Below, in pieces: positions 1 to 6,255 of a stretch of 6,361 nucleotides of DNA. The translations under genes and the position numbers were made by a program. Source of the stretch: an uncultured Oscillibacter sp. (lineage in GTDB: Bacteria; Bacillota; Clostridia; Oscillospirales; Oscillospiraceae); assembly GCA_910583695.1 (NCBI GenBank), contig CAJTZL010000090.1, forward strand, positions 1 through 6,361, in the 5' to 3' direction. The notes beneath the pieces are model-generated. The model did not search any database. It was not told where the DNA came from and saw only the letters and a program-made list of their open reading frames with translations. Within the stretch, counting starts at the first letter, position 1. Each line of letters starts with the position of its first letter.

Positions 1-1
1 C

Positions 2-91
2 CAGAGGGAATCCCTCCGCTATAAGGAGGCTGTCCAGCTTGCCGATGCGCTGGGCTACTACATTCAGTGGGTCAGGCGCAAGGTTGACTGA
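2..91 (+). CDS. C-terminal end of an unidentified protein, cut by the window edge
   Basis: Reading from base 2 gives 29 sense codons and a TGA stop at 89-91, with no start inside the window, so this is the tail of a gene beginning to the left. The visible residues include RYKEAVQLADALGY followed by IQWVRRKVD. The 'ADALGY' segment followed by an aromatic/hydrophobic strand and a basic end resembles the tails of small Cro/C1-type helix-turn-helix proteins found on clostridial mobile elements, but the DNA-binding part is not in the window and this is only an impression. The reading frame is supported by protein-like composition and by the strong ribosome binding site and possible ORF that follow within 35 bases on the same strand. 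It runs convergently to the sugar operon and appears unrelated to it. Confidence 0.5.
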   Translation, partial: QRESLRYKEAVQLADALGYYIQWVRRKVD

Positions 92-123
92 CCCAACAGA
101 CTACGAATTATGGAGGTACTTTA

Positions 124-264
124 TTGAACAATTTTGAAAACTATGTGTACGAACCCATTGACCTGTGGCTTGTCATTATGAAATCGCTATTTTCGGGGAA
201 CCGTTGCACCGCAACGGTTCCCCGATGCCAGATACCCACCACTGCGTGCAGCTCCAAACCATGA
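124..264 (+). CDS. Possible small protein of 46 aa, TTG start, function unknown
   Basis: A GGAGGT ribosome binding site at 112-117 lies 6 nt before a TTG codon at 124, and the frame stays open to TGA at 262-264. The product would begin (M)NNFENYVYEPIDLWLVIMK and continue with a Cys/Thr/Pro-rich tail. The first 20 or so residues look like a genuine protein: acidic and aromatic, then a short hydrophobic stretch. The second half is less convincing, because it is encoded across a perfect inverted repeat at 193-225. The ORF may therefore be a truncated gene whose original 3' end was replaced at about 190. It follows the partial gene ending at 91 by 32 bases and could share its transcript. I do not recognise the family. 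The best evidence is the ribosome binding site and spacing. Confidence 0.4.
   Translation: MNNFENYVYEPIDLWLVIMKSLFSGNRCTATVPRCQIPTTACSSKP
193..225. repeat. Perfect 15-bp inverted repeat with 3-nt loop
   Basis: The left arm (193-207, TCGGGGAACCGTTGC) is exactly complementary to the right arm (211-225), separated by only ACC at 208-210. In RNA it would form a very stable hairpin. It lies about 90 bases beyond the stop of the last operon gene, so it could help end or protect the leftward operon mRNA. However, neither strand has a run of T directly after the stem (leftward transcripts continue AAATAGCG), so it is not a canonical intrinsic terminator. It also lies inside the small plus-strand ORF. 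Other readings are a mobile-element end, joined terminal repeats, or a protein-binding palindrome. The structure is certain; its function is not. Confidence 0.85.
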
Positions 265-314
265 TCATCGGAGGCGCGACGGCGTGATATGGTGCACCGT
301 CCGTACGGGGACTG

Positions 315-1898
315 TTATGCCAGACTGAGCCGGAATTCCCTGCCCCCTATCGTATAAGTGACGCAGAGACCCCGGTTTGTGTCTACGTGGATATTCTCCG
401 CCCGGCTGAGCTCCCGCAGGGCGCGATACTGTTCCCGGGCGGTGGGGCTGTAGCCCGCCGGATCGTCCGAAGTGAGCAGTACCCCGCCCAGTAGTGCATT
501 TACCTGGGCCAACTTCCGTTTCTGCTCCGCAGTGAGTCTCAGGTTTTCTTCCCGGAGGAAAAAGACGTCCGGGTCGCTGAGCCAGGCCCTGCCGTTAAGC
601 TGGCGGCGGAAGATCGTGTTGCCGATGGCTTGTTTGGTGGACACCCGTTCCCGGTGGAACAGGCGCATATACCACACATCGTCCCAGTCCAGCCCCACGT
701 CGCAGCTCACCCGGCAGTAATCCACCAGGCCGAAGGCCGGCATCACCGGCACGCCGCAGCCCAATATCAGCTTGTCCCCGCACCACTCCCGCAGCAGTTC
801 CATGGCCCGGATCATCCGCCCGGCGCGGCTCTCGGTTTTCTTGCCGAAGGGGGCCGCGCCATAGAGGAAATCCAGTTTCACCAGGTCGAACCCCCACTGA
901 TCCAGCACCCGGTCAAAGACGCCGCGTAGATAGTCCCGCACTGCTGGCAGGTCGATATCCAGAGCGTAAAAGCCGCTCCAGTTTCCGCCGCATTTCCAGG
1001 GCTGGCCGTTTACCTTCAGCAGCCAGTCCGGGTGTTCCCGATACAGGTTGGAATCCGTCTCACACACAAAGGGGGCCAGCCACAACCCCGCCAGAAAGCC
1101 TGCGTCATGGATTTCCTCCGCCACTGACTTCATGCCGCGGGGGAATTTCGCACTGTCCGGCTCCAGCCAGTCGCCGACCTGGGGCTCCCAGCCGTCATCT
1201 ACCTGGAACAGGTCACCGGGGGATAAAAGGGTCTTGCACCCTGCCAGGTCGGAGGAAATGGCCTCCTGGGTGATGTCCTGATACCGGTTATACCAGCTGG
1301 AATAGCCTGCCAGTTTTTTGCCCGTCCGGGGTTTGACCCCCATAGCGGCAAACCAGCCGTCAAACACCTCCGTCTCTGTCCCCTCAGCAACGTACAGGTC
1401 AAAGGCGTGGAGCGTCCCACCGGGATGCTCCACCCCGGCGCAGTCCCGCTCAATGGCGAGCAGGCCCCGGTTTGCGTCGTATCGGAAGATGGTGTATCCG
1501 GGCCGCTCATCCAGGGAGGCGATAAGACAGAACCGCTCCCCCCGTCGGAAATAGCACCAGGAAAAGCCGTGAAATAGGCCCCGCTTGTTGGGGTAGTCTA
1601 CGAAGTGATAATCTCCATAACGGTCAAAGGCGTATTTGTCCAACAGGGGCTTGGGCACATGGGCCAGCCCCCGGATCTTGTCCCGCTTGCCGCATTCCGG
1701 GCAATAGGTCCAGGTCTGATAGCCGTTCAAGAAGGCCCGCCCGTCCTTGCCCATCTCCCAAGGGAGGATGGCGGTGATTGCCTGGATGGTTCCGGCAGGG
1801 GCGTCGCAGCGGATGCGGACGGCGCCGTCCGGCCCGTCCACCACCCCGGTGAGGGCACGTCCGCCCACCAGGGCGCGCCAGCGCAGCAGCTTATCCAT
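315..1898 (-). CDS. GH36 alpha-galactosidase (melibiase-type), cytoplasmic, 527 aa
   Basis: This enzyme is predicted to remove terminal alpha-linked galactose from oligosaccharides such as melibiose or raffinose-type sugars by a retaining mechanism. An N-terminal beta-sandwich (about 1-180) precedes a TIM barrel (about 195-460) and a short C-terminal beta domain. The nucleophile is Asp343 in KLDFLYG and the acid/base is Asp400 in RVSCD, followed by GLDW. Asp234-Asp235 in FQVDDGWE match the substrate-binding pair of the family, and GYSSWYNRY marks the start of the barrel. The length fits short GH36 enzymes like that of Thermotoga maritima rather than the roughly 720-aa bacterial form. There is no signal peptide. 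I chose the ATG at 1898, where MDKLLRW begins; upstream in-frame sequence belongs to the symporter gene. That start overlaps the symporter stop by 8 bp (ATGGATAA) and has only a weak GGGGGTGG ribosome binding site, which suggests translational coupling. Exact substrate is not determinable from sequence. Confidence 0.93.
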   Translation of the reverse strand: MDKLLRWRALVGGRALTGVVDGPDGAVRIRCDAPAGTIQAITAILPWEMGKDGRAFLNGYQTWTYCPECGKRDKIRGLAHVPKPLLDKYAFDRYGDYHFVDYPNKRGLFHGFSWCYFRRGERFCLIASLDERPGYTIFRYDANRGLLAIERDCAGVEHPGGTLHAFDLYVAEGTETEVFDGWFAAMGVKPRTGKKLAGYSSWYNRYQDITQEAISSDLAGCKTLLSPGDLFQVDDGWEPQVGDWLEPDSAKFPRGMKSVAEEIHDAGFLAGLWLAPFVCETDSNLYREHPDWLLKVNGQPWKCGGNWSGFYALDIDLPAVRDYLRGVFDRVLDQWGFDLVKLDFLYGAAPFGKKTESRAGRMIRAMELLREWCGDKLILGCGVPVMPAFGLVDYCRVSCDVGLDWDDVWYMRLFHRERVSTKQAIGNTIFRRQLNGRAWLSDPDVFFLREENLRLTAEQKRKLAQVNALLGGVLLTSDDPAGYSPTAREQYRALRELSRAENIHVDTNRGLCVTYTIGGREFRLSLA

Positions 1899-3276
1899 TG
1901 CCGCCACCCCCGGCCCGGAGCTGGTGGCCGATCTCCTCCACCCGCTGGTCGGTGAGAATGAACTTTTTCCGGAACAGCACAAACGCCGCGGCCAGCACGA
2001 TCATGGGCAGCACTGTCATCATCAGACGCAGACCCAGCAGGGTCCCGGCGCTCTGGACGGCCACCGGTCCGATTTCGTCGGTGTTGCCCGCCAGGCCGAT
2101 GAGGTCCAGCCCGATCCCGGTGAGGAATACCGCCACGCCGGAGGCGGCTTTGACCACAAAGGTCTGCATGGAGAAGATGACGCTCTCCTCCCGCCGGCCG
2201 GTTTTCAGCTGGCCGTAGTCCACGCTGTTGGACAGGAACAGGGTGGTGAGCACGGACAGCATCCCGTTGCAGATGAAGACCACCACCCCAGGGATCAGCA
2301 GGAGGGGAAGATATCCCGACAACCCTGCCAAGAGGAAAGCGAGCATGACCACATAGGCGCAAAACGCGGAGATCAGGCTGACGGCAAAGATCCGGGTATT
2401 GGACAGTTTTCTGCGCAGCAGTGGGTAGACCACCATCATACCAAGGATCTGGGCCGCCCCGCCCACGGTGGAGAACAGGGTGTAGCTGCCTTTCCAGCCC
2501 GCCCCGCCGAAGTCGTATTTGAAGAAGTAAATAATGAAGTTGGAGGTGAGGTACAGTGCGGAATTGATGAGCACAATGCTGGCCACCACCACCATGGCCT
2601 GATCGTTGCGCAGCAGGGCGGCGAACATCTCCTTTACCCCGGCTGTCTCCATCTCGGTCTGGGAGTTCTCCTTAAAAAAGGCACAGCACAAAATCTCCGC
2701 CGCCACGAACAGCACCGACACGATGAGGGCAACCCGGCCAAAGCCTACCCGCTCGCTGTCGCCCCCCAGTACCCCCACCAGCGCGACAGTGAACATGGCG
2801 ATAAGGGCGCTGCCCACCCCCGCGCAGGTGCGGCCCACCACGGACAGGTTTTCCCGGTCCGCCGGGGTCTTGGTGACAGCGGGGATCATGGACCAGTAGG
2901 GAATGTCCATCATGGTATAGGTGACGCCCCAGAGGATATATGCCACGGCGAAATAGGCCATCAGTCCCGCGCCTTCGGCGTGGGGGGCGTTGAACAGCGC
3001 GTAGAGTACCACCGCGTTAAGTATGGTCCCGCTGAGCAGCCAGGGGCGGAACCGGCCCCAGCGGCTTTTCGTTTTTGCCACCAGTACCCCCATAAAGGGG
3101 TCGTTGAGGGCGTCGAACACCCGTGCTGCCATCAAAATCAGCCCCACGAAGGTGGCGCTGAGGCCCAGCACGTCCTGATAGAAGTACATCACATAGGATG
3201 CGGACAAGGCATACACCATGTCCTTGCCCACGGCGCCGATGCCGAAGGCGGCCTTTTGCTTCAAGGTCAGATCCAT
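1891..3276 (-). CDS. GPH-family (MelB-like) cation:sugar symporter, 461 aa
   Basis: This inner-membrane transporter of the glycoside-pentoside-hexuronide:cation symporter family is expected to import a galactoside with Na+ or H+. About twelve hydrophobic helices can be read, in two halves joined by a hydrophilic loop near 200-225. Residues important in Salmonella MelB appear at the same numbers: Asp19 (GKD), Arg52, Asp55 and Asp59 (ARVFDALNDP), Asp124 and Trp128 (MMDIPYW) and Arg149. Lys376 in VVK corresponds to MelB Lys377. With both the cation site (Asp55/Asp59) and sugar site (Asp19/Asp124) intact, it should be a functional symporter. The cytoplasmic loop motif SRWGRFRPW is also typical. 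The ATG at 3276 has an AAGGAGGA site at 3283-3290, 6 nt away, and lies 10 bp inside the end of the GH2 gene. Its place between two cytoplasmic glycosidases implies that their substrate enters intact. Melibiose, raffinose or a beta-galactoside are all possible. Confidence 0.94.
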   Translation of the reverse strand: MDLTLKQKAAFGIGAVGKDMVYALSASYVMYFYQDVLGLSATFVGLILMAARVFDALNDPFMGVLVAKTKSRWGRFRPWLLSGTILNAVVLYALFNAPHAEGAGLMAYFAVAYILWGVTYTMMDIPYWSMIPAVTKTPADRENLSVVGRTCAGVGSALIAMFTVALVGVLGGDSERVGFGRVALIVSVLFVAAEILCCAFFKENSQTEMETAGVKEMFAALLRNDQAMVVVASIVLINSALYLTSNFIIYFFKYDFGGAGWKGSYTLFSTVGGAAQILGMMVVYPLLRRKLSNTRIFAVSLISAFCAYVVMLAFLLAGLSGYLPLLLIPGVVVFICNGMLSVLTTLFLSNSVDYGQLKTGRREESVIFSMQTFVVKAASGVAVFLTGIGLDLIGLAGNTDEIGPVAVQSAGTLLGLRLMMTVLPMIVLAAAFVLFRKKFILTDQRVEEIGHQLRAGGGGNG

Positions 3277-5618
3277 CTTTCTTCCTCCTTGGTCTCAATG
3301 GTGAAGTTGACCGTCACGTCCCCGGTCTGTTCCGTGTGGACGGTAAGGGAGGCGGTTCCCGCTGTGCCCAGGGTGCGCACATAGGCGCCGCACATACCGC
3401 CCTCGGCCGTGACGGTGGCGGGGCCTGCCAGCTCTGCGTTCCCGGACAGGGCGAAGGACACGGGAAGCTGGGCATAGGGGGCCGGGTTCCCGTTCCCATC
3501 CAGAATACGGACCCGGATCGCGGCCATGTCGTAGCTGGCCCCCTCGGTGAGGGAGGTATGGCTGACCTTTACCTCCAAATGGAGCTTCGCCGAGGGGCGG
3601 CAGGTGACGCTGGCCACGGTTTTGCCATCCTTGATCCCGTCGAAGCGCCAGACGGTGGCTTCGCCGCCCCAATTGGCTACATACTTGCCGTACAGATCCA
3701 CGCCGTCCTGGAATTTCATGCCGTACCGGGCCATGCACCAGGCCATTTTCGCTTTATAGGACACTGGCAGACCGGCCAGCCCATACTTCCCAGCCGCCAG
3801 CAGGCACTCCCGCAGGAGCTTGGCCTTCTCCGGCGGAAAACCCTCCTGAGTCTCCAGCAGCTCACCGATGGTGTCATCCACCACGAAGGGCGGGTGGGGC
3901 AGAGAAGATGTTCGGTTTTGGCACAGACGGGTGACAAAGACCCCGTTTTTATACAGCGCCACCTCGTCCGCGTTGGAAAACACGTACACACGCCCCATCC
4001 GCCCCGCCGGGTAATCGCCAATGTCCATGGAGGAGCCTACCGTCAGCACAGGGGCCCCCTCTCCCTGGCTGGCATAGGCCGCCGCGGCCAGCTTTGGGTT
4101 CCGAAAGGCGTCCATCACCCCGTGATAGCAGATCCGGTCGCCGGAGCCAAAGTCCTTGTGGGTAGGATAGTCGAACATACACCAGCCAAAGCACCCTGCG
4201 TGTTCCTTCCACGCCGCATCCTGCACCCGGAGGTGGCGCAGGGCCTGCTCCTGCCGCCGTGCCCAGGTGTCGAAGGGCTTGGTGGGGAACATATGGCCGT
4301 TGCACTCCGAGATGAGGAGGGCCTTGCCCATATCCGATGTAACCTCTTTTTTGGGCTTGGCCCCGGGGGTCCTGCCGTTATGCGAGAAATCGTTGTAGGC
4401 GTATACATCTTCCAGCAGACTGCTTTTTTCCAGGTAGCGCACGCCTGAGGTTTGACGGCTGGAATCCAGCTCATGGGTGATGGCGTTGGTGCGGGCGTAG
4501 AATTCGTCATCGTCCAGGCTCTCGTTGATACGCACACCCCACAGTATGATGGACGGGTGGTTCCTGTATTGTAAAACCATTTCCCGGACGTTCTGGCAGG
4601 CCTGATCTTTCCATGCCCCGTTTCCGATGTGCTGCCAGCCGGGGATCTCGGTGAACACCAGAAGCCCCAGCCGGTCACATTCGTCGATAAAATACTGGCT
4701 CTGGGGATAGTGGCTGGTGCGCACGGCATTGCAGCCAAGCTCCTCCTTCAAAATGCGGGCATCCTCCCGCTGAAGGGCTTCCGGGGCGGCATAGCCGATG
4801 TAGGGGTAGCTCTGATGGCGGTTCAGGCCGCGGAGGAAGGTTTTTTTGCCGTTGAAGTAGAAGCCGTCCGCTTTGAACTGCGCGGTGCGGAAGCCGAAAG
4901 CGGCCTCCTGCCGATCCAGCTCCATTCCGTCCGGGGCCAGGAGGCGGGCCTCACAGCGGTAAAGATCGGGCCGCGCCGTGTCCCAGGGCTTGGCGTCCGG
5001 AACATTGGCCTTTCCCGCCGCGCCAGCCCACACGGTTTTCCCCGCGCTGTCCAAAATGGAAACCTCCAGCTTTGCCCCATCGGGCGCGCCGTCGGTGGCC
5101 ACCTTGACGTTTGCCGTGGTCAACGTGGGTGTGGTAACATAAATGTCGGTGATGTATCCGTTTTCCCGCACATCCAGCCATGCCTCCCGGTACAGCCCGC
5201 CATAGGTGAGGTAGTCTACCACAAAACCAAAAGGCGGGATGGATGGGTTTTCGCTGGTATCCAGCTTCACAGCCAGCAAGTTGGACCGGCCCGGCTCCAC
5301 CAGCTTTGTCACTTCTACCCGGAAGGCGGTGTAGCCACAGCGGTGAGTGGCCGCTTCCACGCCGTTGACGTACACCGTAGCAATGTGGGCCGCGCCGTCC
5401 AGTTGAAGGAACAGCCGCTTGCCCGCCAGTCCGGCGGGGACGTCCAGCGTCCGGCGGTAACCGCACAACATCTGATAGTCCTCCGAATCGATGCAGTGCA
5501 GGGGCAGCTCCTTACAGGTGTGGGGCAGGCGGACAGCTCGGGCTTCGCCGCCCCCGGTCGGAAATTCGTCGCTCCACTGGGGCGTAAACTCCCAGCCGTC
5601 GCACAAACTATACCTCAT
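3267..5618 (-). CDS. GH2 glycoside hydrolase, beta-galactosidase-like, cytoplasmic, 783 aa
   Basis: This is a retaining exo-glycosidase, most likely a beta-galactosidase. Domain order is an N-terminal jelly-roll sugar-binding domain (about 1-155, with LPHTCKELP and LCGYRR), an Ig-like domain (about 155-245), a TIM barrel (about 250-515), a DUF4982-like beta domain beginning near 520 (VYVFSNADEVALYKNG) and a final Ig-like domain (about 690-775, with GGMCGAYVRT). The acid/base is Glu366 in WGVRINES and the nucleophile is Glu438 in ISECNGHMFPTK; RTSHYP at 300-305 is the usual barrel motif. A helix-rich segment of about 70 residues (580-648) interrupts the DUF4982-like domain. No signal peptide is present. 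The ATG at 5618 has an AGGAGGAG site 5 nt upstream and overlaps the regulator's stop by 11 bp; its own stop overlaps the symporter start by 10 bp. GH2 also contains beta-glucuronidases and mannosidases, so the galactose specificity is inferred partly from the neighbouring alpha-galactosidase and MelB-type transporter. Confidence 0.9.
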   Translation of the reverse strand: MRYSLCDGWEFTPQWSDEFPTGGGEARAVRLPHTCKELPLHCIDSEDYQMLCGYRRTLDVPAGLAGKRLFLQLDGAAHIATVYVNGVEAATHRCGYTAFRVEVTKLVEPGRSNLLAVKLDTSENPSIPPFGFVVDYLTYGGLYREAWLDVRENGYITDIYVTTPTLTTANVKVATDGAPDGAKLEVSILDSAGKTVWAGAAGKANVPDAKPWDTARPDLYRCEARLLAPDGMELDRQEAAFGFRTAQFKADGFYFNGKKTFLRGLNRHQSYPYIGYAAPEALQREDARILKEELGCNAVRTSHYPQSQYFIDECDRLGLLVFTEIPGWQHIGNGAWKDQACQNVREMVLQYRNHPSIILWGVRINESLDDDEFYARTNAITHELDSSRQTSGVRYLEKSSLLEDVYAYNDFSHNGRTPGAKPKKEVTSDMGKALLISECNGHMFPTKPFDTWARRQEQALRHLRVQDAAWKEHAGCFGWCMFDYPTHKDFGSGDRICYHGVMDAFRNPKLAAAAYASQGEGAPVLTVGSSMDIGDYPAGRMGRVYVFSNADEVALYKNGVFVTRLCQNRTSSLPHPPFVVDDTIGELLETQEGFPPEKAKLLRECLLAAGKYGLAGLPVSYKAKMAWCMARYGMKFQDGVDLYGKYVANWGGEATVWRFDGIKDGKTVASVTCRPSAKLHLEVKVSHTSLTEGASYDMAAIRVRILDGNGNPAPYAQLPVSFALSGNAELAGPATVTAEGGMCGAYVRTLGTAGTASLTVHTEQTGDVTVNFTIETKEEERWI

Positions 5619-6168
5619 CGTTTCTCCTCCTGATCCCGTTCATAATGATGTCCATCATAGCGGCCAGGGTGTCCGCGTAGCTGGCTCCGTTTTCGCCGTT
5701 TACAAGAAAGCCTTCGATGGACGCGGTGACCATCTGCCGCAGTACCGGGATAGACACTTGGCGGATGCAGCCCTTCCCCACCCCTTCCTCCAGCAGGGCG
5801 ATGGTTGGCTCCCAGTTGGTTTCCAGGTGCTCCCGCACCCGGCGGGCCACGGCGGGGTATTTTTCGTCCAGCTCCCCCAAAAGCCGAAGGTCCAAGGCTT
5901 GGTACTGCTCCGGCAGAGCGATCATCACCGACCTGATCCGCTCCTCAATGGGGCCGGAGGTCGCGATCAGCGACCGCTTTTCCTGATGGATGCGGTCGAA
6001 CAGATCGTCTACCATGTCCAGCAGAAGCGCCTCTTTGGATGGGTAAAGCGTGTAAATGGTTTTTTTGCTGATGTGCAAAGCATCGGCCACCTCCTGCAAG
6101 GTAAACCACAGGCCCTTCGCCTGAAACAGTGCGGTGGCCGCGCCGATCATGCGCTCGCGCAGTTCCAT
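5608..6168 (-). CDS. TetR-family transcriptional regulator, 186 aa, first gene of the operon
   Basis: Probable local repressor of the operon and of itself. The N-terminal 50 residues form a TetR DNA-binding domain: helix 1 at about 3-18 (LRERMIGAATALFQAKG), then TLQEVADALH and the recognition helix region SKKTIYTLYPSKEALL (34-49). The remaining all-helical part would bind an effector and form the dimer; it has no motif that reveals the ligand. Length is normal for the family. I start at the ATG at 6168 because a GGGAGGAGGG site lies 7 nt upstream; a longer in-frame start at 6309 would place coding sequence over the promoter. The gene leads the operon and its stop overlaps the GH2 start by 11 bp. 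Two 28-bp inverted repeats in front of it are likely its operators. The effector may be a sugar or breakdown product, which is inference. TetR control of a glycosidase operon is less usual than LacI or AraC control. Confidence 0.92.
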   Translation of the reverse strand: MELRERMIGAATALFQAKGLWFTLQEVADALHISKKTIYTLYPSKEALLLDMVDDLFDRIHQEKRSLIATSGPIEERIRSVMIALPEQYQALDLRLLGELDEKYPAVARRVREHLETNWEPTIALLEEGVGKGCIRQVSIPVLRQMVTASIEGFLVNGENGASYADTLAAMMDIIMNGIRRRNDEV

Positions 6169-6175
6169 AGCGAAT

Positions 6176-6185
6176 CCCTCCTCCC
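6176..6185 (-). promoter_or_regulatory. Ribosome binding site fixing the TetR gene start
   Basis: On the minus strand GGGAGGAGGG lies 7 nt before the ATG at 6168. It is near-ideal for a Firmicute and sets the start of the regulator at residue M48 of the longer open frame. Comparable strong sites precede the GH2 gene (5624-5631) and the symporter gene (3283-3290), while the alpha-galactosidase gene has only a weak one. Confidence 0.85.
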
Positions 6186-6188
6186 TTC

Positions 6189-6216
6189 GGAAACCAGACT
6201 GTTTATATCGGTTTCC
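6189..6216. promoter_or_regulatory. Candidate TetR operator, copy 2 (over the transcription start)
   Basis: GGAAACC at 6189-6195 and GGTTTCC at 6210-6216 form a perfect inverted pair of half-sites with the same 14-bp gap as copy 1. It sits 39 bp closer to the gene, covering the predicted transcription start and early leader, directly next to the -10. Bases shared with copy 1 inside the gap include A, A, TG, TT, A and C at matching positions. A further GGAAACC at 6328-6334 lacks a clear partner and may be a lone half-site. Confidence 0.6.
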
Positions 6217-6246
6217 ATTGTAGCACAGGAAACCAAAATGATTCAA
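6217..6246 (-). promoter_or_regulatory. Predicted sigma-A promoter of the operon
   Basis: On the minus strand TTGAAT (6246-6241) and TACAAT (6222-6217) are separated by 18 bp, and the -10 is preceded by TGC, making an extended -10 (TGCTACAAT). Transcription should begin near 6210, giving a leader of about 40 nt before the regulator ATG. Because the genes overlap with no gaps, this is probably the only promoter for all four; I saw no internal terminator. It is flanked and partly covered by the two inverted repeats described separately. Confidence 0.7.
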
Positions 6247-6255
6247 GCGGTTTCG
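6228..6255. promoter_or_regulatory. Candidate TetR operator, copy 1 (over the -35)
   Basis: GGAAACC at 6228-6234 and GGTTTCG at 6249-6255 are inverted half-sites with a 14-bp gap, one mismatch from perfect symmetry. The unit contains the whole -35 element and part of the spacer, so a bound repressor would exclude RNA polymerase. It matches copy 2 at 21 of 28 positions, including bases in the gap, which supports it as a repeated protein-binding unit rather than a chance palindrome. Assignment to the adjacent TetR protein is inferred from position. Confidence 0.6.

Noticed and set aside
193..225. Calling the inverted repeat an intrinsic terminator
   Set aside because: The stem is excellent, but neither strand has a T tract after it, so it is listed as a repeat with function open.
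265..314. Further gene or terminator between the small ORF and the operon end
   Set aside because: Only a short palindrome around CCGTACGG (about 299-308) and a trivial 8-codon frame are visible; nothing supports a feature.
1899..1982. N-terminal extension of the alpha-galactosidase to an ATG at 1982
   Set aside because: The extra 28 residues are an out-of-frame reading of the symporter's C-terminus and resemble no GH36 start. The ATGGATAA overlap at 1898 fits the pattern of the other junctions.
1747..3384. Long open frame of 545 codons on the plus strand
   Set aside because: It lies antisense across the whole symporter gene, which has clear homology, conserved MelB residues and a ribosome binding site. 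The His/Gly/Gln-rich translation is typical of the reverse strand of a GC-rich gene.
3198..5633. Two long plus-strand open frames (3198-4448 and 4629-5633)
   Set aside because: Both are antisense to the GH2 gene, have no convincing ribosome binding site or recognisable motifs, and show the composition of mirror frames.
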